This document shows, piece after piece, positions 1 to 5,311 of a DNA stretch of 6,729 nt (positions within the stretch are counted from its first letter, which is position 1; each line of letters begins with the position of its first letter). This DNA comes from Geobacter sp. (lineage in GTDB: Bacteria; Desulfobacterota; Desulfuromonadia; Geobacterales; Pseudopelobacteraceae). The notes under the pieces were generated by a model. It did not search any database. It worked only from the letters and a program-made list of their open reading frames with translations, and had not been told where the DNA came from. Made by a program: the position numbers and the translations under genes. The DNA is taken from assembly GCA_027346925.1 (NCBI GenBank), contig DAIERH010000128.1, positions 1-6,729 on the forward strand, written 5' to 3'.

Positions 1-167
1 GCGGCCTTGTTGACAGGCCTGAACATTGGCGCTATTCAAGTGCTGCCAATTATTATGGTGTTTGCGTTCCTGTCATGGAGATTGACAGGATAGATGAGGC
101 TTTTCTGCAAGCTGGAGCTTGCCAGATCAGTGCGTTACCAAGCAGGAGCTTGGTAACGAGAACGTAA
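1..167 (+). CDS. REP-associated tyrosine transposase (RAYT, Y1/IS200-like), C-terminal fragment
   Basis: This is the last 54 codons of a gene that enters from the left edge; the codon frame begins at base 3 and the stop is TAA at 165-167. The fragment opens with GLVDRPEHWRYSSAANYYG. The R-P-x-x-W-x-Y-S-S-A-x-x-Y signature is typical of the C-terminal end of RAYT proteins, the single-domain Y1 transposases of the IS200/IS605 superfamily that nick DNA at REP hairpins through a tyrosine. The catalytic HUH and tyrosine motifs lie outside the window, so whether the full gene is intact cannot be seen. The last ~20 residues (about LQAGACQISALPSRSLVTRT) are encoded by the two REP-like hairpins at 105-158 and are probably read-through sequence rather than conserved protein. 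A second open frame from base 1 to 93 could encode a hydrophobic peptide, but it lacks any such signature. Its next neighbour starts only 13 bp downstream. Confidence 0.8.
   Translation, partial: GLVDRPEHWRYSSAANYYGVCVPVMEIDRIDEAFLQAGACQISALPSRSLVTRT
105..125. repeat. REP-like hairpin 1
   Basis: GCAAGCT (107-113) pairs perfectly with AGCTTGC (116-122) around a two-base GG centre. CT at 105-106 pairs with AG at 124-125 if C123 is bulged. It shares the core GGAGCTTG (114-121) with the second hairpin, 31 bp away (145-152). The position at the 3' end of a RAYT gene is where REP sequences are expected. Genome copy number cannot be judged from this window. Confidence 0.7.
133..158. repeat. REP-like hairpin 2
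   Basis: This is a perfect 11-bp stem, CGTTACCAAGC (133-143) with GCTTGGTAACG (148-158), closed by the tetraloop AGGA. With hairpin 1 it forms a tandem pair sharing the GGAGCTTG core, resembling a two-unit BIME-type arrangement. No run of T follows on the plus strand, so it does not look like an ordinary intrinsic terminator, although a stem this strong could still slow transcription or protect an mRNA end. It lies 22 bp before the next start codon. Confidence 0.75.
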
Positions 168-180
168 CAAGGAAGTGTTT

Positions 181-924
181 ATGAACAGGGGACTGATCAT
201 CTTTGCCCGGGAGCCGGTCCCCGGCAGGGTCAAGACGCGTCTGGCCGGCGCAATGGGCCATCTGGCCGCTGCCGAACTGTACGCCGCCATGCTGGCGGAC
301 GTGCTGGAACAGGCCGCGTCCATCCCCGGCATCCGGCCGCTGTTGTTCTGGGACTGCGCAGGTGCCTCCATCCCCGCCTGCCTTGGCCTTCCCCCCATGG
401 AGTCATTCGAGCAGGCCGGCACGACCCTGGGCAGGCGCATGGCGGATGCCTTCGGGCGGGCCTTCGGGTTGGGCTGCGAGGTCTGCTGCATTATCGGCAG
501 CGACTCGCCCGACCTGCCCCTGGAGTACATCCGACAGGCATTCGAGCTGTTGGAGCGCGACAGGAGCGACGCGGTCTTCGGGCCGGCCGATGACGGCGGC
601 TACTACCTGCTCGGCCTGCGGCGGACCTGGACGGAACTCTTCGAGGACATCGCCTGGGGCACCCCCCAGGTGCTGGCGGCCAGCCTGGAACTGGCCCATG
701 GGCTTGGCCTGCGGACCGAACTGCTTCCGTCCTGGTACGACATCGATACCCTGGACGACCTTGCCCGGCTGCTCGATTCCCCCGGCACCAACGCCCCCCG
801 TACCCGTGGGGCTGCCGCCGGACTGCTGAAACACGGGGCCGCCCCATTCGCCCCAACCCCGTTCTCGGCCCGAACAGTGAAACTACCCCCAGACCAAGGA
901 AATCAACCATGCCACCGATCCTGA
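181..924 (+). CDS. TIGR04282/DUF2064 family glycosyltransferase
   Basis: The gene encodes a predicted 247-residue cytosolic protein of the nucleotide-diphospho-sugar transferase (GT-A-like) superfamily, close to the TIGR04282 family often labelled as arsenosugar biosynthesis glycosyltransferase. Visible motifs are an N-terminal nucleotide-binding strand with FAREPVPGRVKTRL (residues 7-20), the acidic GSDSPDLP (106-113), GPADDGGYYLLGL (134-146) and the late WYDIDTLDDL (185-194), in the order usual for the family. The ATG at 181 is chosen over a GTG at 175 because AAGGAAG (169-175) is a good ribosome site for it. The family usually ends near residue 195-205. The remaining ~45 residues, rich in P, A and R, are a low-complexity tail that runs 16 bp into the next gene. 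The sugar donor and acceptor are unknown. The usual TIGR04283 partner is not next door, so an arsenosugar role is only a family-name inference. Confidence 0.85.
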   Translation: MNRGLIIFAREPVPGRVKTRLAGAMGHLAAAELYAAMLADVLEQAASIPGIRPLLFWDCAGASIPACLGLPPMESFEQAGTTLGRRMADAFGRAFGLGCEVCCIIGSDSPDLPLEYIRQAFELLERDRSDAVFGPADDGGYYLLGLRRTWTELFEDIAWGTPQVLAASLELAHGLGLRTELLPSWYDIDTLDDLARLLDSPGTNAPRTRGAAAGLLKHGAAPFAPTPFSARTVKLPPDQGNQPCHRS

Positions 925-1670
925 TCATTGGCGCCGTACCGCAGGAGACCGTTCTGCTGGAGCACGCCCTGGGCACCCCCGCCCGTTTGAAGACCGCCGC
1001 CCTGGACTATGCCGAGGGCACCATCGGCAACCTGCCCGTTTTCATCTGCGCCGCCGGTGTGGGAAAGATCAACGCAGCCGCGGCCACGGCCGCCCTGATA
1101 GAACGCTGCCAGCCGGGGCTCGTGATCAACACCGGGTGCGCCGGCGCCTATGGGGGGAGCGGGCTGTCCATCGGTGACCTGGCCGTGGCCAGCGAGGAGG
1201 TGCTGGGGGACGAGGGGGTGCTGACATCGGCGGGGTGGCAGGACCTGCAGGCCATGAAGCTTCCTTCCCTGGTGCAGGGCAACCGGCTCTATTACAACGA
1301 CATCCCCATCTCCAAGCTCGCCGCCGAAAAGGCCATGCAACTGGCCGACTACTACGGTGTCAACCTCACCCGGGGGCGTTTCGTCACCGTCTCCACCTGT
1401 AGCGGTTCGCGCCAGCGCGGCGAGGAGCTGGGCCGCCGCTGCCGCGCCGTTGCCGAAAACATGGAAGGCGCCGCCGTGGCCCTGACCTGTTTGCGGTACG
1501 GCATCGACTGCATGGAGATCAGGGGGATCAGCAACCAGGTGGATGAGCGGGACATGAAGGCGTGGGACATCCCCCGCGCCGTGGAGGCGGCGCAACGGTT
1601 CGTGCTCAAATACATCGAGGAGATGGACCGGCCCCAGCCGCCGGCGCGGGCCGACCAGACAGGTCGCTGA
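909..1670 (+). CDS. mqnB: Futalosine hydrolase
   Basis: The 253-residue protein belongs to the MTA/SAH nucleosidase-like phosphorylase superfamily. The family enzyme splits futalosine into hypoxanthine and dehypoxanthine futalosine in the cytosolic futalosine route to menaquinone. Visible landmarks are IIGAVPQET with E13 at the position of the catalytic acid of MTA nucleosidases, AGVGKINAA (49-57), NTGCAGAY (74-81), ENMEGAA with E186 (183-189), and RGISNQVDERD (205-215). The last has the S-N pairing typical of futalosine hydrolases, where MTA nucleosidases have S-D. Length fits the family. The ATG at 909 has AAGGA at 896-900, eight bases upstream. It overlaps the glycosyltransferase gene by 16 bp, so the two are probably co-transcribed and translationally coupled. 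The C-terminal tail after about residue 240 is poorly conserved in character, and its last codons and stop fall within the left end of a foldback repeat. Other menaquinone genes are not in the window. MTA nucleosidase is the main alternative and is less likely. Confidence 0.88.
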   Translation: MPPILIIGAVPQETVLLEHALGTPARLKTAALDYAEGTIGNLPVFICAAGVGKINAAAATAALIERCQPGLVINTGCAGAYGGSGLSIGDLAVASEEVLGDEGVLTSAGWQDLQAMKLPSLVQGNRLYYNDIPISKLAAEKAMQLADYYGVNLTRGRFVTVSTCSGSRQRGEELGRRCRAVAENMEGAAVALTCLRYGIDCMEIRGISNQVDERDMKAWDIPRAVEAAQRFVLKYIEEMDRPQPPARADQTGR

Positions 1671-1794
1671 AAAACAGCCATCTCGCCGCCGTCCTCGCAA
1701 GCTTCCTTGTGACTTCGGCCTGCGGCCTCACCCTCCGGGCGCCTTCGCGGAGCTTGCTGCGGGTGCGACGATCTGACTATTTATTGAGCAACCT
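1661..1794. repeat. Foldback (MITE-like) element in the convergent gap after mqnB
   Basis: AGGTCGCTGAAAAA (1661-1674) and TTATTGAGCAACCT (1781-1794) are inverted copies matching at 11 of 14 positions. Inside them the arms continue to match imperfectly when folded, including ATC-TCGCC near 1680 against GCGACGAT near 1765, and a perfect GCAAGCT (1697-1703) with AGCTTGC (1751-1757). The middle is GC-rich with small nested palindromes such as GGCC-TGC-GGCC around 1718. No protein is encoded. The element fills most of the 193-bp gap between two converging genes, so its transcript could fold and serve as a terminator in either direction, but there is no clean T-run. The rest of the gap (1795-1863) is AT-richer and holds nothing I recognise. 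Confidence 0.5.
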
Positions 1795-1863
1795 GAGTTT
1801 TACTAAATAACGTATCCAGAATAACCTTACGGGGTATCGCGCCCGGATTGCAAAACCACAAGA

Positions 1864-2556
1864 TTAGTTATACTGCCGTTCCCCGAAGATGGCCGTCCCC
1901 ACCCGCACCAGGGTGGCGCCCTCCTGAATGGCGGCCTCGAAGTCGCCCGACATGCCCATGGACAACTCCTTCATCCCTACGCCCGGAATCCCCTCCCCGG
2001 TGATCATCCCGGCAAGACGCTTCAGCTCCCGGAAATAGGGGCGGGCCGCCTCGGGATCGTCGAAAAACGGCGGCATGGTCATCAGCCCCTTCACGGTCAG
2101 GCTGGGCAGGAGGGAGATCGCCCTGACCAGTTCCAGCGCACCCTCCTCGGTGGTTCCCGACTTGGTCGCCTCGCCGGCGATGTTCACCTGAACCAGTACA
2201 TCGCAGACCTTGCCCAGCCTGCCCCACTGCCGGCTGATCTCCTCGGCCAGGGAGAGGCGGTCCACCGAGTGGATCAGCGTTACCAGCCCGGCGATCTGCC
2301 TGACCTTGTTGCTCTGCAGATGGCCGATGAAATGCCACTCCACCGGTTCCTGAACGAGCGGGACCTTGGTGTTCAGTTCCTGAACATAATTCTCCCCGAA
2401 GATCACCTGCCCGGCCCGGAAGGCTGCGCTCACGTCCGCTGCGGGACGGGTCTTGGAAACCGCCACCAGCCGCACCTCGGCAGGGGACCGCCCAGCCTGC
2501 AATGCTGCGGCCTCGATGCGGGAATGGATCTGTTGGAGACGTTGGGCGATGGTCAT
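1864..2556 (-). CDS. yggS: YggS/PROSC family PLP-binding protein
   Basis: A 230-residue homologue of the YggS/PLPBP (PROSC) family: a single-domain alanine-racemase-like TIM barrel that binds pyridoxal phosphate and helps keep PLP and amino-acid pools in balance, with no established catalytic activity. Motifs run in family order: VAVSKT with the PLP lysine K35, FGENYVQE (53-60), WHFIGHLQSNK (74-84), HSVD (96-99), VNIAGEATKSG (124-134), GLMTMPP (157-163), LSMGMSGDFEAAI (198-210) and VRVGTAIFG (217-225). The start is the ATG at 2556, which gives the usual MTIAQRLQQI opening. The frame stays open back to a TTG at 2622, but those codons lie in a palindromic repeat. There is no convincing Shine-Dalgarno sequence just before 2556; the nearest purine run is about 25 bases away, inside the repeat. 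The gene follows the chemoreceptor gene by 116 bp on the same strand and converges on mqnB. Confidence 0.93.
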   Translation of the reverse strand: MTIAQRLQQIHSRIEAAALQAGRSPAEVRLVAVSKTRPAADVSAAFRAGQVIFGENYVQELNTKVPLVQEPVEWHFIGHLQSNKVRQIAGLVTLIHSVDRLSLAEEISRQWGRLGKVCDVLVQVNIAGEATKSGTTEEGALELVRAISLLPSLTVKGLMTMPPFFDDPEAARPYFRELKRLAGMITGEGIPGVGMKELSMGMSGDFEAAIQEGATLVRVGTAIFGERQYN

Positions 2557-2576
2557 GGGTCGTATGGGAACACAAC

Positions 2577-2663
2577 GAAATCCCCCTCTCTCCCTTTTGC
2601 CAAGGGGGCTAAACCCTGGCAAAGGGACCCATGCGTCGGGCCTAAAGGATTGAGGGGGATTTG
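2577..2663. repeat. Palindromic intergenic repeat between MCP gene and yggS
   Basis: AAATCCCCCTC (2578-2588) and GAGGGGGATTT (2652-2662) are perfect 11-bp terminal inverted repeats. Between them is a long hairpin: CCC at 2592-2594 with GGG at 2624-2626, TTT with AAA (one T bulged), GCCA (2599-2602) with TGGC (2617-2620), and GGG (2604-2606) with CCC (2614-2616), leaving a loop of about seven bases. The layout, with AAATCCCCCT ends around an inner stem, resembles short non-autonomous repeats common in several bacterial groups. It begins about 10 bp after the chemoreceptor stop codon and ends about 20 bp before the yggS start. It may therefore act as a partial terminator or mRNA-processing site between the two genes. 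Confidence 0.65.
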
Positions 2664-2672
2664 CAGTTTATA

Positions 2673-4316
2673 TTACATCCTGAACTGGGCCACGATGAAT
2701 TTCAGCTCCTCGGCCATCTTGGCCAGCTGGCTGGCGGCCGAGGCTGTTTCGTGGGAGGTATGGGAGGTCTGGCGGACAGTGTCCGTGATCTCGTGCATGC
2801 TGCTGCTGATCTCGTTGGTCGTGGCGGTCTGCTGTTCAGCCGCGGTGGCGATCTGGTTGATCTGTTGGGTGACGTCGCCGACCTGTTCCAGGATGTCCTG
2901 GAGCGCCTGGCCGGAACGGGCCGCATCCTCGGTCCCGCGCTCGACCTCCTTGACCCCGTCTTCCATGGCGGCAACAGCGCTTCCGGTCTCCTGCTGGATA
3001 GTCTTGATCATCTCGCCGATCTCACGGGTGGCCTTGGTGGTCCGCTCGGCCAGGGCGCGCACCTCGTCGGCCACCACGGCAAAGCCCCGCCCCTGCTCGC
3101 CGGCTCGGGCCGCCTCGATGGCGGCATTCAGGGCCAGCAGGTTGGTCTGGTCGGCGATATCCTCGATGGTGCCGATGATCTGGCCGATCTGCTCCGAGCG
3201 GGTGCCGAGGGACGCCACTGTCCGGGCGCTCTCCTGCACCTTGGCGGCGATGCGCTGGATGCTCTCCACGGCCCGATTCACGACCTCCGCGCCACTCTTG
3301 GCGGTCTGACCCGCCCGGTTGGCGTTTTCCACGGCCATGACGCAGCTCTGGGCGATCTCCGACGAGGTGGAAGCCATCTCCTCACCTGCGGTGGCAATGG
3401 AGATCGACTGGGCGCTGACGCTCTCCGTCCCGGTGGCGATCTGGGCGGCCGTACTCTTCAACTGGCTGGCTGCCGAGGATACCTCCTGGGAATTATGGGT
3501 GATCTTGACCACGATCTCCTTCATGTTGTCGAGGAAACGGTTGAACGACCTGGCCAGCGTCCCGGTCTCGTCATCTCGCTCCACCTGCAGGCGGCGGGTC
3601 AGGTCGCCGCCCCCCTGGGCCATATCCTCCAGGTTGCCGGCCACGTATCCCAGGGTCCTGGTGATGCCCCGGCTGACGGACCAGGCCAGGACCAGGCTGA
3701 ACAGGGCCACGAACAGGTTCAGCCCCAGGAACATCCATTTGACGGTGGCAACATCCTTCTCGACGTCATCCACGTAGATGCCGCTCCCCAGAACCCAGCC
3801 CCAGGGCTGGTAGAGCTTGACGTAGGAGATCTTGGCCACCGGGTCCTTCTCTCCCGGCTTGGGCCACATGTAGTCAACGAAGCCGCCCCCCTTCTCCCGT
3901 GCCACCTTGGCGAACTCCACGAAGAGCCGCTTGCCGTGCGGGTCCTTGTTCTCGGACAGGTCCTTGCCGTTCAGTTCCGGCTTGATGGGGTGCATGATCA
4001 TGGTGGGGTGCAGGTCGTTGATCCAGAGGTACTCCTTCTGCTCGTAGCGCAGCCGGGATATCTGCTCGGCAGCGTCTTTCTGCGCTGCTTCAAGGGACAT
4101 CTTGCCGGTCTTTACGTCGGCATCGCTCTGCTCGATGATCCCCATTGCCAACTCGACGATGTGCCGGGTGGCATCCTGCTTCTCCCGCATGATCTTCCCC
4201 TCGAGCACGGGGAGGAGGTAGAAGAACAGCCCCGCCAGCATGGCCGCCACGCTCAACACCGTGATGGACATGATCTTGTACTGGATGCACCAGTGCCTGA
4301 ACCGCTTGAATGACAT
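2673..4316 (-). CDS. Methyl-accepting chemotaxis protein with periplasmic single Cache (sCache_2) domain
   Basis: A 547-residue inner-membrane chemoreceptor. The order is: short cytoplasmic N-terminus, first membrane helix about residues 15-37, periplasmic single Cache domain about 40-188, second helix about 193-214, HAMP domain about 215-268, then the helical signalling domain to the end. The Cache part shows the sCache_2 signature: YLWINDLHPTMIMHP (96-110), NGKDLSENKDPHGKRLF (116-132), GGGFVDYMWPKPG (143-155) and the closing WGWVLGSGIYVDDVE (172-186). The cytoplasmic hairpin tip that contacts CheA and CheW is centred on NLLALNAAIEAARAGEQGRG (392-411), followed by FAVVADEVRALAERT (412-426). 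E/Q-rich segments near 305-325 and 440-460 are candidate methylation sites. There is no C-terminal NWETF-type CheR/CheB docking peptide. The start at 4316 has AAAGGGG (4324-4330) seven bases upstream, right after the maf stop, so co-transcription with maf is likely. The ligand is unknown; relatives with this fold bind short carboxylates. Confidence 0.95.
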   Translation of the reverse strand: MSFKRFRHWCIQYKIMSITVLSVAAMLAGLFFYLLPVLEGKIMREKQDATRHIVELAMGIIEQSDADVKTGKMSLEAAQKDAAEQISRLRYEQKEYLWINDLHPTMIMHPIKPELNGKDLSENKDPHGKRLFVEFAKVAREKGGGFVDYMWPKPGEKDPVAKISYVKLYQPWGWVLGSGIYVDDVEKDVATVKWMFLGLNLFVALFSLVLAWSVSRGITRTLGYVAGNLEDMAQGGGDLTRRLQVERDDETGTLARSFNRFLDNMKEIVVKITHNSQEVSSAASQLKSTAAQIATGTESVSAQSISIATAGEEMASTSSEIAQSCVMAVENANRAGQTAKSGAEVVNRAVESIQRIAAKVQESARTVASLGTRSEQIGQIIGTIEDIADQTNLLALNAAIEAARAGEQGRGFAVVADEVRALAERTTKATREIGEMIKTIQQETGSAVAAMEDGVKEVERGTEDAARSGQALQDILEQVGDVTQQINQIATAAEQQTATTNEISSSMHEITDTVRQTSHTSHETASAASQLAKMAEELKFIVAQFRM

Positions 4317-4333
4317 CGCGCCACCCCTTTCCG

Positions 4334-4912
4334 CTACTGCTGGTTTTGTATGGTCTGCAACAGTTCGTAGAGCTCCGCCATGGGCAGACCAATGACATTG
4401 GTGTAGGATCCGCGGATGGAGCGGACGAAATGGACCGCCCTTCCCTGGATGGCGTAGGCACCCGCCTTGTCCATGGGGCAGCCGCTGGCGATATAGGACC
4501 TGATCTCCTGCTCTCCCAGGACCCTGAAGGACACCTCGGTTCGCACGCTGCGGCTGAGACAGACCCCGCTCTCCCGGTCGAACAGGGTGAAACCGGTGAT
4601 CACCTCGTGGGTCCTGCCGGACAGGGCGGAGAGCATCTCGTGGGCTTCCCGCTCGTCGGCCGGCTTCCCCATGATCCTGTCGTCCAGGACCACCACGGTG
4701 TCGGCGCCGATGAACAGCCGCCCCCCGGTCCTGGCCGCAACGGACTGGGCCTTTTCGCGGGAGAGCCGCATGACGTGTTCGGCCGGCTGCTCGCCGGGCA
4801 GCACCTCCTCGTTGATGTGGGCGGGCATCACGCTGAACGGGATGCCCGCCAGTTCCATCAACTCCGAACGCCGCGGCGAGGCGGATGCCAGTACTATTGT
4901 TCCGGGTCCCAT
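4334..4912 (-). CDS. maf: Maf-family nucleoside triphosphate pyrophosphatase
   Basis: A 192-residue cytosolic Maf protein, the standard length for the family. These enzymes hydrolyse non-canonical or excess NTPs (dTTP/UTP and modified pyrimidines in the YhdE branch) to the monophosphate and pyrophosphate, protecting nucleic acids from misincorporation. Seen here are the substrate-loop LASASPRRSELM (8-19), GADTVV with the likely catalytic D71 (69-74), GKPADEREA (82-90), SGRTHEVITG (98-107), DKAGAYAIQG (148-157) and YTNVIGLP (170-177). The DKAGAYAIQG form favours the YhdE-like dTTP/UTPase branch over YceF. The frame is open upstream to 5119, but the conserved start is the ATG at 4912. It is preceded by AGGG (4918-4921) and lies 7 bp past the stop of the small membrane protein gene, so translational coupling is likely. 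The chemoreceptor gene follows 17 bp later. Confidence 0.94.
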   Translation of the reverse strand: MGPGTIVLASASPRRSELMELAGIPFSVMPAHINEEVLPGEQPAEHVMRLSREKAQSVAARTGGRLFIGADTVVVLDDRIMGKPADEREAHEMLSALSGRTHEVITGFTLFDRESGVCLSRSVRTEVSFRVLGEQEIRSYIASGCPMDKAGAYAIQGRAVHFVRSIRGSYTNVIGLPMAELYELLQTIQNQQ

Positions 4913-4919
4913 GGCAGCC

Positions 4920-5222
4920 CTATTCTTCCGGCGGGGTATCGCCGGAGGATTTCCGGTTGGCGCGGGTTTCACGGGCTCTCTGGATGGCCTTCTGCTCAGC
5001 CTCCATCTCCTCCCAGTGCTTGGTCCAGTCCTTCCGGCGCACCTTGCGCAGCACGAAGAAACCGATGATGATGAGCACTCCCCAGAATATATTGATCTCC
5101 TTGCCCTCGCTGAAACCATATACGAGCGAGAGACATCCCATGACCAGGATCAGCGCCTCCATCGAGATGATGCGGCCTATGAGTGATACTTCCTGACGTG
5201 CCTTGTTTTCGTCATGCGGCAT
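4920..5222 (-). CDS. Small two-helix membrane protein of unknown function
   Basis: I do not recognise a named family. The 100-residue product has a short charged N-terminus, a hydrophobic helix at about residues 14-37, a short loop (SEGKEIN), a second helix at about 43-59 (NIFWGVLIIIGFFVLRKV), and then a highly charged tail rich in K, R and E (60-100) that probably forms a helix. The positive charges after helix 2 (RKVRRKDWTK) suggest both ends face the cytoplasm, forming a membrane hairpin. The ATG at 5222 is chosen because GGAGGG (5228-5233) lies five bases upstream. A GTG at 5252 would add ten residues but has no such site. It is placed 7 bp before maf and 89 bp after the glcD-like gene, so it is the first gene of a probable three-gene unit with maf and the chemoreceptor. 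Base composition is slightly more AT-rich than its neighbours, as expected for membrane segments. Confidence 0.8.
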   Translation of the reverse strand: MPHDENKARQEVSLIGRIISMEALILVMGCLSLVYGFSEGKEINIFWGVLIIIGFFVLRKVRRKDWTKHWEEMEAEQKAIQRARETRANRKSSGDTPPEE

Positions 5223-5227
5223 GGAAT

Positions 5228-5233
5228 CCCTCC
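5228..5233 (-). promoter_or_regulatory. Ribosome binding site of the small membrane protein gene
   Basis: GGAGGG on the minus strand, five bases before the ATG at 5222. It is the best Shine-Dalgarno match in the window and decides between this start and the upstream GTG at 5252. Confidence 0.75.
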
Positions 5234-5239
5234 ATTTTT

Positions 5240-5268
5240 TCTGAAACGTCACGTTTCCGCACGGTCAA
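5240..5268 (-). promoter_or_regulatory. Possible promoter with internal dyad before the small-membrane-protein/maf/MCP unit
   Basis: Reading the minus strand, TTGACC (5268-5263) is a good -35 match, and 17 bases on lies TTCAGA (5245-5240), a poor -10. A perfect dyad, GAAACG (5243-5248) with CGTTTC (5252-5257) around three bases, covers the spacer and touches the -10. This is where a repressor would bind, but a dyad of this length also occurs by chance. The 89-bp gap to the gene upstream leaves room for a promoter. The call is tentative because the -10 is weak. Confidence 0.25.
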
Positions 5269-5311
5269 GGAAGACAAGGGAATGCCCGCAGTGACCTGGA
5301 AAATCGACATT

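Noticed and set aside
1..93. Open frame from base 1 that could encode a hydrophobic C-terminal peptide (transporter-like)
   Set aside because: The frame starting at base 3 carries a clear RAYT signature over the same bases. The hydrophobic reading has no recognisable motif and stops at 91-93.
1778..1809. TATTTA ... TAAATA inverted pair as a terminator
   Set aside because: The six-base A/T-only stem with a 20-base loop is too weak and too common by chance.
1562..1810. Small plus-strand open frame across the mqnB end and foldback element
   Set aside because: Most of it is mqnB in the wrong frame, then repeat DNA. No ribosome site or protein motif was seen.
2557..2622. N-terminal extension of yggS to a TTG at 2622
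   Set aside because: The extra 22 codons lie within the palindromic repeat, and the family start is the MTIAQRL ATG at 2556.
2661..4313. A 550-codon open frame on the plus strand
   Set aside because: It is antisense to the chemoreceptor gene, whose domains are fully conserved. Its translation is G/L/D-rich and has no family features, as expected for the mirror frame of GC-rich coding DNA.
4913..5119. N-terminal extension of maf to 5119
   Set aside because: These codons overlap the small membrane protein gene in another frame, are R/S-rich, and precede the standard Maf start at 4912.
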